A stretch of 64,000 nt of DNA from Clonostachys chloroleuca. Lineage: Eukaryota; Ascomycota; Sordariomycetes; Hypocreales; Bionectriaceae. A program made the translations under genes and the position numbers. Under the pieces are notes generated by a model. It worked only from the letters and a program-made list of their open reading frames with translations. It was not told the origin of the DNA and ran no database searches. The stretch covers positions 5,146,001 through 5,210,000 of the forward strand of contig JBANAY010000001.1 of NCBI GenBank assembly GCA_037952775.1. Reading direction: 5' to 3'. Of the stretch, positions 46,219 through 58,346 are shown in pieces (within the stretch, counting starts at the first letter, position 1; each line of letters starts with the position of its first letter).

Positions 46219-48498
46219 GTTCCCAGGGCTACACGGCCTAGAGGTGTGCAAGAGGGTGAATGGCGGGCGGGGGTTGGGTAAAAGTTCTATTTACTTCTCC
46301 GAATAAACAGAGTAGGCAAATAAGGCAGAGGATCTCGACATGTAGAGGCTGCGGTGGGATAGAAGAAAAGAAATGGAAAGAAGAGAAAATTCTAATCTAA
46401 AATACACTATCTTTTTTTTTCCCCCTCAAGAGACGGTCGGTTGAAGAAAAGGGTTGAAGCTGGCGGCCGAGAAAAGCGGGAGGGTTGAGGGATGGGGAGG
46501 TGGCTGCCTTATATACGTTTTCAAGAAGCAGATTCTGGCTTTTTTTTGCAACTTGTCTGAGGAGGCTTCCTACGCTTAGCTACCTAGATGACGAAACTCG
46601 TCTGTGAGAGTAGAAATCTAATTGACCAATATGAACCCCCTCCAGGGCTCCATGGTCGACTTTGGAAAAAAGCGTTGCTTGAGGAAATAGACATTTGTCG
46701 AGGCCATATACAGGTAAACACAGTGTATAGAAGATCAATATAATCAAGGTAAGCATCAAATGGACAAGGGATTATAACTATGGGGAAGGGATTAAGTTGA
46801 CTTGAAATCGAGCAAAGGGTGTGAACGGAAAATAGACGAGCACGGGACGTGAATGATGGGGATGATGTAGAGCAATCAATAGTAAACAAAGCTAGGGACC
46901 GCACAAAGGGCAGCGGAATCTGGAATTGTGCTCTGGTGCACGTTGGCTGATTTGTGGTCTGGAAAAAGAGATTTCTGGCTGTTAAAATGGCAAAGAATTA
47001 TTTTGCTATGGTCGTCGTCCCCCGCATTATCAAGCCCAAGCCAGACTTGTTGGACTTAGTCAAATTAAAGTGGCATTAGCTGCACCCCCGAACTTGAACA
47101 ATTCTTCAAGCCCATGTTCAAATTCGTGTGAGTCTAACTGTGAAATGTGGCTTCTCTACCAATCTTCCTCACTGAAGAATTCTTGGACTACTTAAAAAAA
47201 GGGGAATTTACCTTATGAAAAGACGCCACTTGCACTTTTTCTTTACCACTTTTCCTCACTGAGTCCAATAAGGAAGAAAAAACCACCATCTCCTCTCCAC
47301 AAATGCAAACAAGATTGCTCTTGTCTGCCCATAGTATTACTCTTCCTATCATCCCCGCTTCAAAAAAAGATATTGCATTCCACTAGCTCACGAACCACGC
47401 CTCTGTACCATGCTGACTTTCAACACCACCTTTATTTGGACTGATTCCCCCCATAATGCATATTGCAGCAGTTTGATTATCGCGACGATGTCAACCACAG
47501 CCAAAATAAATCTTCTTGTAGTCCATCTAGCACCAGTCTATCACGAAAACAATAATGATTGACCGCCAAGGTGAATTACGAAATATTAAGGAACTCACCA
47601 GACAAGTGGCCTGAGACGAGTGGAACCTGAAATATTAGTTTGGTCCATGCGAGGCGAATATGCAATCAGAGTGTGTTTGTAGCCAGAGGACGAATGGATC
47701 AAGCACAAGGCGGCGCTAATTCATGTATGCTCCAAGACGATGCAGATACCCTAGAGCCCATCCACATCCGTCTGCCTAGCGAAGTACAAGAATCTCGCGA
47801 GAAAGGGACGCTAATTACTAAAATGAAACGTTAAAGGGAAAAAGTAAGATAATGGTCGAAAAGAAGCAGCGAATGGATGAGTGAATCAGATGACCATTCA
47901 TCCTTTGCACAGGGAATAACGAGAATCGCATTGCAAGATATCGAAGTTACAACCAACACGTCGAAAAGCGTGTTGATAGATCAAAACTGACTAGGCCAGA
48001 AAGGGAAATATTTTCTTTCACTCTGAAGAACTGTTACACTTTACACGGCCCGAAGGGCTGGTGAGGTCCGTTCTTCACGATAATCCCGACCTCCAGAAAG
48101 GATTCACGTCTGCGCAGTCCGCGGGCGATGCGCGGGCCGACCCTTTCTCCCTGGCTGCCTCTCAACATCCCCGGTCGAATCAATTGTCCAATTTCTGTTT
48201 TAAGTTAGTTAGTCTGATTCAGCTAATTACTTACATCAGCAGCACTCAATTTGCTCAGCCACAGCTCTAATGAGGAACGGCTGCGCCCCTGAAGGTCATG
48301 TCAATTGAAACAGTTTGTTATTTTCTTTGTTTGTTTTTTTTGGATGAAGAAGAAAAGACACACATCATCCATTGATCCCATATCCATCTATCCTACTCCC
48401 AAACAAAATCATGCTCTTCCACGTCATTTCGCCGTCGCTCTAACATGACCCTGCGAGTCCCAGAAAGACCAGTTAATCCCATCAGCCCCTGAGTCGGC
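46219..48498. other. Long intergenic stretch, no gene seen
   Basis: AT-rich with T- and CT-runs (for example around 46.41 kb) and only short, unremarkable ORFs on both strands. Promoter of the PDDEXK-like gene at its left end. Confidence 0.45.
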
Positions 48499-49344
48499 AT
48501 GAATGGATCAGCCCACACGAAGGCGGCGATGCCAAGAGCTGCCGACCAGATTCACAATAGCCGCCTCAGTTCCTTGGACAGCTTTCCCGCTCGCCTGCAG
48601 CGCTGTATTACCGCTCGCATTGACACTGAAGGCTGGCTGCTCTTCGCATTTTGGTCTTCCCGCCTCTCAACCAGCATCTTGGACCACATCGGAAAGGCCG
48701 CAGTGGCCATCAAGCCTACTGTATCATCATCCAAACATGACAGCTCGCATCCCCCTGACCCAGAGGAGCAAGCGCCCAAACGTGTCACCCTACTCAAAGA
48801 GCGCTCCAAGGCCTCTACGGGGATGATCGCTGATGCCCGGTGTTTCAACCGTCTATGGGGAACAATCGAGATAATCCTATCGCTTAAGAAACTCATTGAA
48901 ATTGATGAGTCTTTGGGTGATGCGGAGGAATCGAGTCCTAAACAAACACATTCTTTTGACCTTTTGGTGGACTTTTGCCAAGCGGTTGCTCTGCTTGTAT
49001 ATCATATATGCGACCATGCCATCTTTTTTTCCAAACATAAAATTATTAAACTATCCTCAGCCACAACGGCCATTCTTACACGCTGGAGCTTGAGGGCCTT
49101 TGCCATCAATACAGTCATGGCAGTGGTGCGTGTGGTCGCGCAGCGTGTGCGGTCACGGGGAGCGGTGGATAAGAATTGGAAGAAGAGCCTTGTGCGGACC
49201 TCGGCCATCCTGATTATCGCTGTAAATAATGCTCTTCCCAAAGGCCCGCTAAACGAGCTAACTCTCTCGATACTTGGCGTCCTTGGCTCTGGTATCCTAG
49301 CCCAAGGTATTTGGGAGAAGAATGCTCTCGCGCTAAAAGCATAA
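48499..49344 (+). CDS. PEX11-family peroxisomal membrane protein
   Basis: A single exon of 281 residues from ATG 48499. Segments that fit the PEX11 family in order are an N-terminal amphipathic region with R-L-Q-R-C-I...G-W-L-L-F-A-F-W-S-S-R-L-S, then A-R-C-F-N-R-L-W-G and L-S-L-K-K-L-I, D-H-A-I-F-F-S-K-H-K-I, W-S-L-R-A-F-A-I, and a C-terminal hydrophobic helix near L-S-I-L-G-V-L-G-S-G. PEX11 proteins bend and divide peroxisomal membranes. This looks like one of the diverged PEX11C-type paralogues of filamentous fungi, not the canonical one. The gene is intact. Confidence 0.75.
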   Translation: MNGSAHTKAAMPRAADQIHNSRLSSLDSFPARLQRCITARIDTEGWLLFAFWSSRLSTSILDHIGKAAVAIKPTVSSSKHDSSHPPDPEEQAPKRVTLLKERSKASTGMIADARCFNRLWGTIEIILSLKKLIEIDESLGDAEESSPKQTHSFDLLVDFCQAVALLVYHICDHAIFFSKHKIIKLSSATTAILTRWSLRAFAINTVMAVVRVVAQRVRSRGAVDKNWKKSLVRTSAILIIAVNNALPKGPLNELTLSILGVLGSGILAQGIWEKNALALKA

Positions 49345-50702
49345 GTAAAACGTTTGTATATATTATTTGCCTTTTAGACTTATTGGCAATATGGCATAGA
49401 ATAGATCAGAAGAAGAGATAAAATTACCAAGCTTTAATTCATCCTACAGTAATAAAATCCAGATATACTAACTGCCTCAAAACTTTACATCTAGATTGGT
49501 GCCAGCATTGTTGAGGATGGACTGTCCCGTCGGAGGTGTTATTCACACCTCAGTTGGCCCGCACCCATGCATTCTCATCATCATGTGACTCGCAGAGAGA
49601 CCAGTCATTGGGCGCAAGATTCCCAATCTGATCCTCTTTCGGGGTCAAACTGGCTACCGCACGCCAATTGTCTTCGGTCACTCTATGCTAGGTGAGACAT
49701 GAACTCCGCGTTGGCACGGAAGGACCGAAACCCACACACACTCAACCGTTACGCCGCCACCCAACATGCTGCCGCCGAGCGTAACGCACGCGTATATCCG
49801 ATACGACTCATTGGTTGTGAAAGTCTCACAGCCGTGCTATGGAATGGGATGAGTGGCGCTTTGCAATACTGAGCGTACGCGCCATCAACTTGACCCTTGT
49901 GGTTGCAAAAGGTCTAGCCTGGAAATACCTCGGTTTGGTGTTTTCACGCAAGGTCTTGTTTCTTTCTAGGTAACATGAAGAGTACCTAAAACGTGACACC
50001 AGGTACAATTGAATCAACCTAAAATTGATCACTGTATACTGAACTTCCCACCGCTCTTGGGGGCAAAATCGGTAGCGACGAATTTGAGATGATAATAACC
50101 GTTAGCATACTGTACGTACGTTCCTATGCGGTGTTATAGTGCTCGCGAATTGACATCTATTTCTTACTACATACACGCGAGGAGTGGCAAAGGTATCTAT
50201 CCCAGCCGGCAACCAAACCGTGGGCGGGTCTTCTAAGATGTAGAAGCAGTGCCAACTGAACCCAGCTACTACGTTTCCAGCCTGTTGGTCAACCAGAATA
50301 GTCTAGACAGGGGAGGTATAGCGCAGAAGCATGGTGGGTTGCGGGATACGCCCTGGCTAATTGCAACAATCGGCGCTCCTTTGGGAGGTGTGACTACTGG
50401 ATACATCAGGGCCTGTTAGTCTGTATTACGAGCGTTACCTAGATAATAAAACGATATCCGTAAATTTTGAAATCTCCCTCATTTGCACTGCACCTTCGAT
50501 TTTTTTAACCGTGTGCGCTCCTGCAGCGACTTCGTCACCGGCATCAGACTCGACCTCGCCCCAGTTCTCGTCCACACTCGTACCATTGCAGAAAGCGTAC
50601 TCGACTGCTAAGGTTCGCACAGATCCATTTCGAGATTTTGCCTCTTATCTCCTGCGTACACAAGCCTGTGGCCTGATCTACCATTTCGAATCAATTTTGA
50701 CT
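49345..50702. other. Intergenic with a dispersed repeat
   Basis: No gene. A segment at about 49519-49562 (GGACTGTCCCGTCGGAGGTG and on to CCTCAGTTGGCC) recurs at about 57748-57789. Confidence 0.5.
49519..49562 (+). repeat. Dispersed repeat, copy 1
   Basis: Shares GGACTGTCCCGTCGGA, then a TTAT-C-A-ACCTCAGTTGGCC core, with the segment at 57748-57789. Few mismatches over about 42 bp. Confidence 0.7.
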
Positions 50703-50888
50703 ATGTCTCTTGAAACCAAGTCAGCGAAACAACGCCAAAGTCCTGAGGAGACTCCTGATATTGTCCCTCCTCGCACACTTACCGCCGAAGAGGCCGAGAA
50801 GGACTACCAAAAACAGCTTGCTCTGCTTCATGAACAGACTCAAGCCTATCATGACAGACAAAGACGGCTGCGGAACTCCACCGCCTAG
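50703..50888 (+). CDS. Possible small protein, 61 residues
   Basis: ATG 50703 opens a hydrophilic frame with a Pro-rich start and a helical T-A-E-E-A-E-K-D-Y-Q-K-Q-L-A-L-L segment, rich in Gln, Glu and Lys, ending R-R-L-R-N-S-T-A. The composition is protein-like and differs from the surrounding AT-rich sequence. There is no known domain. The same frame is open upstream to 50511, so a longer form or an upstream exon is possible. Confidence 0.4.
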   Translation: MSLETKSAKQRQSPEETPDIVPPRTLTAEEAEKDYQKQLALLHEQTQAYHDRQRRLRNSTA

Positions 50889-51804
50889 GACACAACCCGC
50901 CCTGCGCCTAGCTGAGTTACTTTTTGGGCAGGACTTACGCATAGCTTGGAGGAGACATTATATATATTTCTTTGGTATCATTTCTGTCCTGAGGTTAGAC
51001 TGATTGCTGGAGTCACTGAATGGGGAGCGATTCAAAGTCAGTAGAGCTTCTTAAATGCCAGGATGACCATGACCAAGGTCGCGCGGCGACCTCGCTAGGT
51101 CCTCTGCCGGCGGATCAGTGCTCTGAACAAAATTCAATCAAATTGAGCCTTAGAATTGACGTGATTAACTTGTTTGGTTGCAAGCCCGATCTAAGCGCCC
51201 TTGGCCTTGGAGGGCCTTCTAGAAATTACCGCTGCATATTGAACATCTTCTAATAGCGCTGTGCCGATCTCAGTCATAATTCTTCATCTTCACTAGTACT
51301 CCTTTGGAAGGTGCCTCTGACCGACCCCTTCGGACTACGCTGTTATCTCAAAAACATCATAGCACGTAATTGCAGCTTGCAGACCTAACAACATTGTATA
51401 TCTTTAAGACTAACTAAGGGTAGTCGCCCTTACTTAGTTTGCAAATATACCCTACCCAACTTAACCAATGGGTATAAAAACCATTAAGATCATGATAATA
51501 GTGGACATTCGCGAGGATAGCAGCGGAAAGTAAGGTCTTAAGATAAAGAGGATATCGGTGATAGAGGACTTGGGTAATGAGGTAGACTAGAACTTTCCCG
51601 CGAATCGCGGATCCAATAGTAGATGGGCGCAAATACGACAGCTTTAAAAATTGCATTATAACCTATTTGCATCTAGGAGGCGATATAATTTTAAACACCC
51701 GTTGCGAGTCTAGCAGCCTATCTTATTCTCTTCTTTAACGCAGATCTGGCCTAACATCGGTTTGGCGTCTCGTTCGGCACTATTTTCCAAACGCCAGGGC
51801 GAAC
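50889..51804. other. Intergenic, possible repeat remnant
   Basis: No gene. Around 51409-51440 an imperfect inverted repeat (CTAACTAAGGG...CCCTTACTTAG) precedes an 80-codon minus-strand ORF of unrecognised type. This may be a transposon remnant. Confidence 0.4.
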
Positions 51805-53040
51805 TCACTTGTACTGGTCGATCTGCTCCTCGGTCCATTCCCAGTACTTCTTCCCAAGGACAGGATCAAGGAGATCCTTGCGAGCTGCCTCAACCTTTCC
51901 AAAAGGCGAAACTGTTGAACAAGTATTGTCATTAGCTAGATGAATCATGTTGCTTGCGCATGAGGCGCTTAGAGTAAGCTGGCAGACGCCTCGAGTCTTG
52001 GGAAGAAAGGAGGCTTACCCCAACAGCCGTTTTCCTTCTCTGTAATGGTAGGAGAATGGCTCGCAAAGAGCTGAGTATAGGCGCCGTTTTTGGGCGCGTG
52101 GGTGATGAGTTTCTGAGAAGTTTAACGTCAGTCCAATCGACTCTTACGGATAAGATCGACTTACAAATAGGGCAAGCTGCATCTTTGGCATGTTTTGCTG
52201 CAGGTTGGTCACAAAGTTGCCGGGGTTGAGGGCCTGTGGCCAAAGGTCAGTTTTCAGCACCGATGAAAGGGAAGAGGAAGGGAGGAGCGACGGCGTCGTC
52301 GACGAACAATACTGATAATGCCTTGGTCGGCAAATCTGCGAGCATACTCGACAGCATGCAAGACGTTTCCAGCTTTGCTGCGAGAGTACTTGGGCCAGAT
52401 ACCCTCTTCATTGTGGTAGTCCATGTTTGTGAAGTCGATAGGAGGCGTCGGGGCACCATCGGCGGCGCTGGAGGAAACCCAGATCACACGCACGGAGTTC
52501 TTGGGTGCGATCTGAGCTGTAGCGGCGAGGACGGGGTGGATGAGGTGGGTGAAGAGGAACGGGGCGAGATTGTTCACGCCAATCTGCAGCTCGTAGCCTT
52601 GCACGGTCTTGGACCCCTGAGGAGGGACCATGACACCAGCGTTGTTATACAGGACGTCTAGGCGGGTCTCTTGTGCGAGGAATTCGTCGGCTGAAGCCTT
52701 GATGGTGGTCAGGTCATCGAGGACGAGCGGTAGAAAGATCATCTGGCCAGTTGAGTTTGGATAGGCGGCCTTGATCTCCTTCATCACCTCGCTTGTCTTG
52801 GACCGGGAGCGGGCAGCCATGTAGATCTTGCCATTCTTCTGGTACAGAATTGAGGAGAGTTCTTTCCCTAGACCACCCGAGGCGCCAGTGATAAGGAAGA
52901 CCTAATGCATGTTGGTATGCTGAGCGAATCGCAGCAGTGCGTGTGGAATAGTTATGTCTTACCTTGCCTGCTTGGTCAGGAAGGTTCTTCTCAGTCAGAG
53001 TCGGCTTGTAGGGGACAATGGTGCTTCGGCGGACACTCAT
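51805..53040 (-). CDS. Short-chain dehydrogenase/reductase
   Basis: Five exons on the minus strand (53040-52963, 52901-52308, 52233-52165, 52112-52019, 51911-51805) encode 313 residues with every phase consistent. The NAD(P)-binding T-G-A-S-G-G-L-G is at residues 31-38, N-N-A-G at 112-115 and the catalytic Y-x-x-x-K as Tyr198/Lys202 (Y-S-R-S-K). L-N-P-G-N-F follows at the start of exon 3. The short N-terminal extension before the Rossmann fold resembles the retinol-dehydrogenase/WWOX-like fungal SDRs, usually NADP-linked alcohol/ketone oxidoreductases. Intron 2 has an uncommon GTTCGT donor. It sits tail-on to the Zn2Cys6 gene at 53598-55653, both on the minus strand; co-function is possible but not shown. 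Confidence 0.9.
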
Positions 53041-53597
53041 GTTGAGCTTTTGGGAAGGGCTTTCTTGGTAATATAAAAATAAAATTCCCAAGGTAAATAT
53101 CCTTGTTCTAGGACCTAATCGGATGAGAGGAGGGCGAATGTGTTACTTGGTATAGCCCAAAGGTTTATGTATTGGCCGTCGACTTTTATAAGCAGTTTTC
53201 TTTTTTTTTTGTCGGCGAAACTCTAATCTCGTCTGTTATGGCAGGCATGTATCTAGCTTGGTGAAGGGTGGGTCCGACTGCGCACCTGCGGCCGCTGCCT
53301 GTACAGGACATCGCGGGGTGCAGCGGCGGCGGTCACCCTCTGCTTCATAGTTGTGGGACGGCATTTGTGCAACAACGATGGCATCATGGACAAGTTTCAG
53401 CGCTTCGACCTGCTTCCGCGCCTTCCACGCAGGAGCGGCCACGAATCACCTCACGGAGGTATCGAGCAAGGGGCTTTGACTTATTGATCCGTTGCTACAG
53501 TTAGCCAAACATGATATCACTTACTATCTCTGATAACCTTTTGACCGCAATCACAGCACCCACTGACCGGCACCTTCCCCGGCCGCCGCTGATTCCA
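53041..53597. other. Intergenic, SDR promoter
   Basis: No gene. It contains a T-run near 53200 and the upstream region of the SDR gene. Confidence 0.5.
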
Positions 53598-55653
53598 TCA
53601 TTCCGCCATGCCGGCTGCTACCCTCGCTGAGGCGTCGTGCATCATCAACAGTTCCCTGTACACGCTACCGAGCCGCCACTTCGGGCCCAGAGTGGCCAGA
53701 AGTAGGTTAAAATCAGCAGCCTTCTTGCGGTAAACGTCCTTCCCGTTCTCCCCGAGAAGCCAGTGGAAGGTCGCAGCGCCTGCGTAGATGGAGTCCATGA
53801 TGAATGGGCTCACAGCGCCGAGTGAATATTTTTGAGCCTGAGCCGTATCCACTTCGGCCTGGAGCACGCCAAGCATGTTTGTACCTAAAGCGTGAAGCTG
53901 CTCGCTCGCCAGTTCGATGAGGTGTACTGACTGCTTCTGAAGCTCGAGCTCTTCCTTTGTCTTTGCGCCCGGGCTGTTGATGTACCCGGGCTCTGAGCCG
54001 ATCTTCTCTGGGCAAGTGAAGCGATCAAGAAGAACGAATAGTGCTGAGCGGGTAATGGACTGGGGGGCAAGGAGGGTAAAGGGGCCGCTGGCGGTGTGTT
54101 CGTTGTCCACGACGGCGGCGAAGCCAGTGAGCTCATGGGTGAGGGAAGTTATTTCTGCAATGCGGAATCTGCTCATCGTTGAGTTCTCGCGTGCGTAGTC
54201 TATGGCGCGGCCGAGATAGATCGAGGCCTGGCATAGACGTGCAAACCCCGATTGCTCGACCGGGTAGGGCGTATGAGTCGAGTAGCCGATGGCCCTTCTG
54301 ACATCTCCGCAGTCCTGCCTGCCAAGTCAGTTGCTAGCAAGTACCCTGTCGCGCTAGGCGATGGTGGGAGTAAGATAATCACTGCTTCGGCTCCTGAAAT
54401 AGAGAACTGGGAGAACCTACCCATGCCTCATCATCAACAGGCAACCTGCCCTCGGGCTGCGGGTCGGGTACGAGGCAACGCCTTCTGCTACCCATAGACA
54501 CGATTTTATCCAAGATGTAGATACTCCACCACACCCTCCTCCGCTCTTCGGCTTCCGTCCAGGTGGTCTACGACGAAGAATATTGTTAATGAAACGAAGA
54601 AGGGCTCATACGCGATTAGATCGCGGCCCCTACCCAGCAATTGAGACACGTACAGCTTGGCCCAATATGGGATAATCACCAGGGTTAAGTCCCAAGGCAT
54701 CGGAGTAGCGTGTGCATGACCCAATAGTCATCCAAGCCGCCGGATAGATTGCGTGGCCGTACTCATATAACGCTACCAGGGCCATGGCCTGAAGACAGAG
54801 TAGCGAGACGGCACCGTTACGCTCAAGGCGGGCAAGGAAGTCCTTCGCCGTTGTGTACATGGCGCAGTCGGCCACGTGATGCGCAGGCGCAGGCGCGGTG
54901 ACAAGTTTCATTCCGAGGAACAGCATGGCAAGGTCAGGGCCTGCATTTTGCACTGGAAAGCCCATATCCATCCGCTTCTTGGATATCATGGGGAGCCAGG
55001 CGTGGATCGTGGCAAAATAGTCCTGCGACACGTCGAGGACGACATTGCCTTGGCTTAGAAGCGCCAGAACTGACTACGACTGGTTAGAACATGTAAGCAT
55101 CCTGGTATGGGATCAGGCGCTGGCAAAGCGAAGACGCGGAAACGTGCGGATGACCAAGGAAACGCACCGCAGGAATGGCGCCACGGGGAGCAGGCAGTCG
55201 GACACGAGACCAGATATAGTAGTCTATATCAAGAAACATAGATGCCGGAAACTGGGCTCCAGAGTTCGGGCCCGAATCCTCGACTGTAGAGTAGGCCGGC
55301 GTGAAACCGGTAGATCGGAACGATGAGGTTGCGCTGCTTGGGCCGGTGCTTAGCGTATCCATAGACTCGCGTGCGATGATGCTGGACGCCAAGGCTGGGT
55401 CCGAGGCTGGGGTCGAGGTCGGAAGCGAGCACTGCTGGGCAGTTCTCGGAGAGCACTCTAGGCGATTCTCAAGCTCATCGAGGCGTGCCCGCAGGAAGCC
55501 CCAGTCGCTGGAGGTCGGCTGGAGGTTAGTGGTGCTCCCATACTCGCAGAGGCGCCCCGTTCGCCGGCACAGACTGCATTCGGGGAGACCCTTGTCGCAG
55601 CGCCGCTTCCGCCTTTTGCAGGGCCTGCAAGCTTGGTCGCTGCGGGAGGACAT
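53598..55653 (-). CDS. Zn2Cys6 fungal-specific transcription factor (intact)
   Basis: Four exons (55653-55168, 55073-54654, 54567-54421, 54314-53598), all in phase, 589 residues. The six zinc ligands are Cys9, 12, 19, 26, 29 and 36 (C-R-P-C-K-R-R-K-R-R-C, then C-S-L-C and C-E-Y), followed by a linker and a likely dimerisation helix (L-R-A-R-L-D-E-L-E-N-R-L). The MHR domain has D-Y-F-A-T-I-H-A-W-L-P, then A-E-E-R-R-R-V-W-W-S-I-Y and L-D-K. It is nuclear and binds CGG-type sites by family rule. Donors GTGCGT, GTACGT and GTAGGT are acceptable. Neighbours are an SDR and a secreted BPL_N gene, so a local pathway regulator is plausible. Confidence 0.9.
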
Positions 55654-56424
55654 GATGGACGTGGATCTTGTTTTGTTGGCCGTCTTGTAAAGGAGGGAGG
55701 CGGAGATCAGCCGCACGTCATGGCACGTTGCGGGTGTAAGGCGCGAGACTTAATAGTCTGGCTGCAGAGGTCTGCTCGCATTTTCCCGAGGGATCCGTGC
55801 GGGAAATGCGGCCGCAGCGGCCGCAGTACCGGCGTTATGCTCTCGCAATGGGGCTAACCTCAACCCGACAAGCTTGGTGGCGGGACTCACTAATGTCCGC
55901 TATCGCGGGTTGTTTCTCGCTAGCCAGCCGCTCACTTGCTAGAACTACGGCGTTTGGAGATCCCGGGCTCAACATCACAATCAAGTACTGATACACATGG
56001 ACATTACCTATTTGGGCTCCTTCCGATCAAACCGGAAGGTCTGTAAAGACTTGTCCCAGGAAGCACCCGCATGGACAATGGAGGAAATTGGCCCGGCTGC
56101 GTTTCGCAAGGTGGACGTTGCGCATCGGACATGATCCACGCTAATGCTGGCTTTGGTAGTTACCAGGAGCTGTGTGCGCACGGCTTTCTCTCGATCTTGG
56201 CCCTGACACACCAATGTGATTACGCAGGGCGTATAGACTCTACTGCAGCGCGTACACACAGCTTTTATAGCAACAAGCTTTGGAGCATATATAAGGAGCC
56301 TATCGCCAACTGAGCGCTGGCTCATTCTTAAATCTATCATTACAAGAAGTCGGAAACTTTCACCCGAACACGAAACATACTGCATACTATCTCTCTTTAA
56401 TCAAAATTGTTATCAACTTTCAAA
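55654..56424. other. Divergent intergenic region between regulator and BPL_N gene
   Basis: Separates the start of the Zn2Cys6 gene from the secreted protein gene. It includes NotI-like GCGGCCGC tracts near 55.81 kb and a TATA box for the plus-strand gene. Confidence 0.5.
56288..56295 (+). promoter_or_regulatory. TATA box of the BPL_N gene
   Basis: TATATAAG lies about 130 bp upstream of ATG 56425, a usual distance given a short 5' leader. Confidence 0.45.
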
Positions 56425-57353
56425 ATGAGGTTCCTGGCTGCAATGGGCCTTCTTCCGACTTTGTCTGCCTTGGTCGAAGCAGTGCCTCATTCCAACCTCG
56501 CGCAACCATTAGCCGTGGTCTATCGCGGCAACCAAGCCCCCCGCGAATGCTCGGACAGTGTCGGCAAACTTCTTACGAATTCCGAGTACAACTTTAAAGT
56601 TACCTACGCTGGGCCGACCGAAGAAGTGGATCTCAGTCCGGAACTTCTCTCGCAAGCCTCCATCTACGCTTACCCTGGCGGACCAGGTTCGTTTTACTAG
56701 CTCCACGTTGAATCGGCTTGTCGTATGCGTTAACATTTATCTATAGACGTCGAACGCTCTTGGAAAGAACTCAAAGAGCATGGAGACACAATCAGGAATT
56801 TTGTGCTTGCTGGGGGCCGATACATGGGGTTCTGCTTGGGAGCTTACCTTGCCGGGCAATCTGCGCTCAACCTTCTTCCTGAGGGTATTGACGTTGGCTC
56901 TGAGATCCAGCGAGATAATTCCCAAGTTAAAGGCCCCGAGGATACCACGATTCAAGTGGACTGGACGTTCAATGCTAGCACTGGAAATTCCCGCCTAGAC
57001 CAGGGTCGATGGGCATACTTTCAAGAGGGAGCAGTTGTCCTAGGCTTCAAGGGCGATGATCCCCGCGTTGTTGGCAGATACTCGCGTAATAAGGATGTTG
57101 CTGCCTCGGTTACTCCTTACGGTAAAGGATTTGTCGGCCTTGTCGGCCCGCACCCTGAAGCGGATGCAAAGTGGTGTAAGTAGCTCACACAGGACACGAA
57201 CTGGCGTCCTAATGAGATTTGCTAATGGCTGTTACTGAAGACTCGGATGCCGAAATTACGAATCCAGATGGAGTTCAAACGGACATCGGATATGACTTTA
57301 TCAAATCGACCATGCAAGGAATCTCTGTACCCAGTAGCAAAATTGATAATTAG
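56425..57353 (+). CDS. Secreted BPL_N (biotin-protein ligase N-terminal-like) protein
   Basis: Three exons (56425-56686, 56747-57175, 57241-57353), in phase, 267 residues. The first 20 or so residues form a signal peptide (M-R-F-L-A-A-M-G-L-L, then A-L-V-E-A). The mature part has V-V-Y-R-G, Y-A-Y-P-G-G-P-D, and G-R-Y-M-G-F-C-L-G-A-Y-L-A, which matches the BPL_N fold related to class I glutamine amidotransferases with a nucleophile-elbow Cys. Its catalytic role in secreted fungal proteins is not known. Intron 1 begins GTTCGT; intron 2 begins GTAAGT. It is transcribed away from the Zn2Cys6 gene across a shared promoter region, which suggests possible co-regulation. Confidence 0.85.
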
Positions 57354-58346
57354 ACTTCCTATAGGACTAGTTGAGGACGACTTTGAGGTTATGACCTATA
57401 GCTACGAGGTGAAAGGCTCCAGGAGCCTGTTGATCATCACGGATGGTTACCTCCTACTAGTATCTTGAGTATCTTGAGGCCCAAGTATACTCGAATTCTC
57501 ATCTGGGCTTGGAAGAATTTTACTAAATAGTACACCATTTTTTTCTGGATTCTGTAAGGGAGAATTTGTATATTTCCAGTTGTCCTAGTGAATCTGTACT
57601 AGCTATACAACCACTCTCTACGTAGATTGAAATTGAAACGGGGTCACTTAGAGTAGGTCTCTATGCTACTCGATAGGGAGGATATCTCTCACCCGTTTCC
57701 GTGCAAGCATTGCTGAGAATGGTATGTGTGGGCGGGGCTATCCGGTGGAGGGACTGTCCCGTCGGAAGGGTTATCCATACCTCAGTTGGCCTCAGTCGAG
57801 CTCAGCTCTAGCTCAGGCTATATGATCATCAATCAGTTTCAAGAACGAAAGTAGCCTTTGGTGAGATTGACGTGCTTTTCAGGAGAGTGTTTAGCTGTAG
57901 CCGTTTCTGAAAAATAGCCGTTGCCTGTTTCTAATACCAAGTACTAGCCGTAAGTCAACGCGTTCCATCTTCATTTATTGCTTGGTCAATCAGGAAATGG
58001 TGGGATTCGGAAACACGGCTATTTTCTCATTCACTCTATTGTTTCCACCAGTATATCTTGAACTAACTTCAATTGGTAAGCTCACTGAGTACATTGATAG
58101 GCCATGCAGGTCTAGAGGCTGAGCCAAACCAATGAAAGCGGACGGTAGATGGGCCGCTTACGGCACAGGATGCCTCACGGGGCGCCTTCTTTTGCACATG
58201 CAGTCATGCTTGCAGTCATACATCAGACATAGCCATATCTTCATTTTCTTTACGGCCTTTGACTTTTTGTTCTGAGCACAGGTCTTCTACTATTCATACC
58301 GCTGCTGATTTTTTGCAACTCCCAAGCTCTCCTATGCACGCACGCC
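57354..58346. other. Intergenic with dispersed repeat
   Basis: No gene. It carries the second copy of the repeat at 57748-57789, and a following segment (AGTAGCCTT, then GTGTTTAGCTGT) that resembles 44.30-44.36 kb. Confidence 0.5.
57748..57789 (+). repeat. Dispersed repeat, copy 2
   Basis: Matches the segment at 49519-49562. The flanking sequence continues with a region similar to 44.3 kb and, more weakly, 60.57 kb. Confidence 0.65.

Noticed and set aside
52236..52661. 141-codon plus-strand ORF over the SDR gene
   Set aside because: Antisense shadow of SDR exon 2; the SDR motifs and splice phases fix the minus strand.
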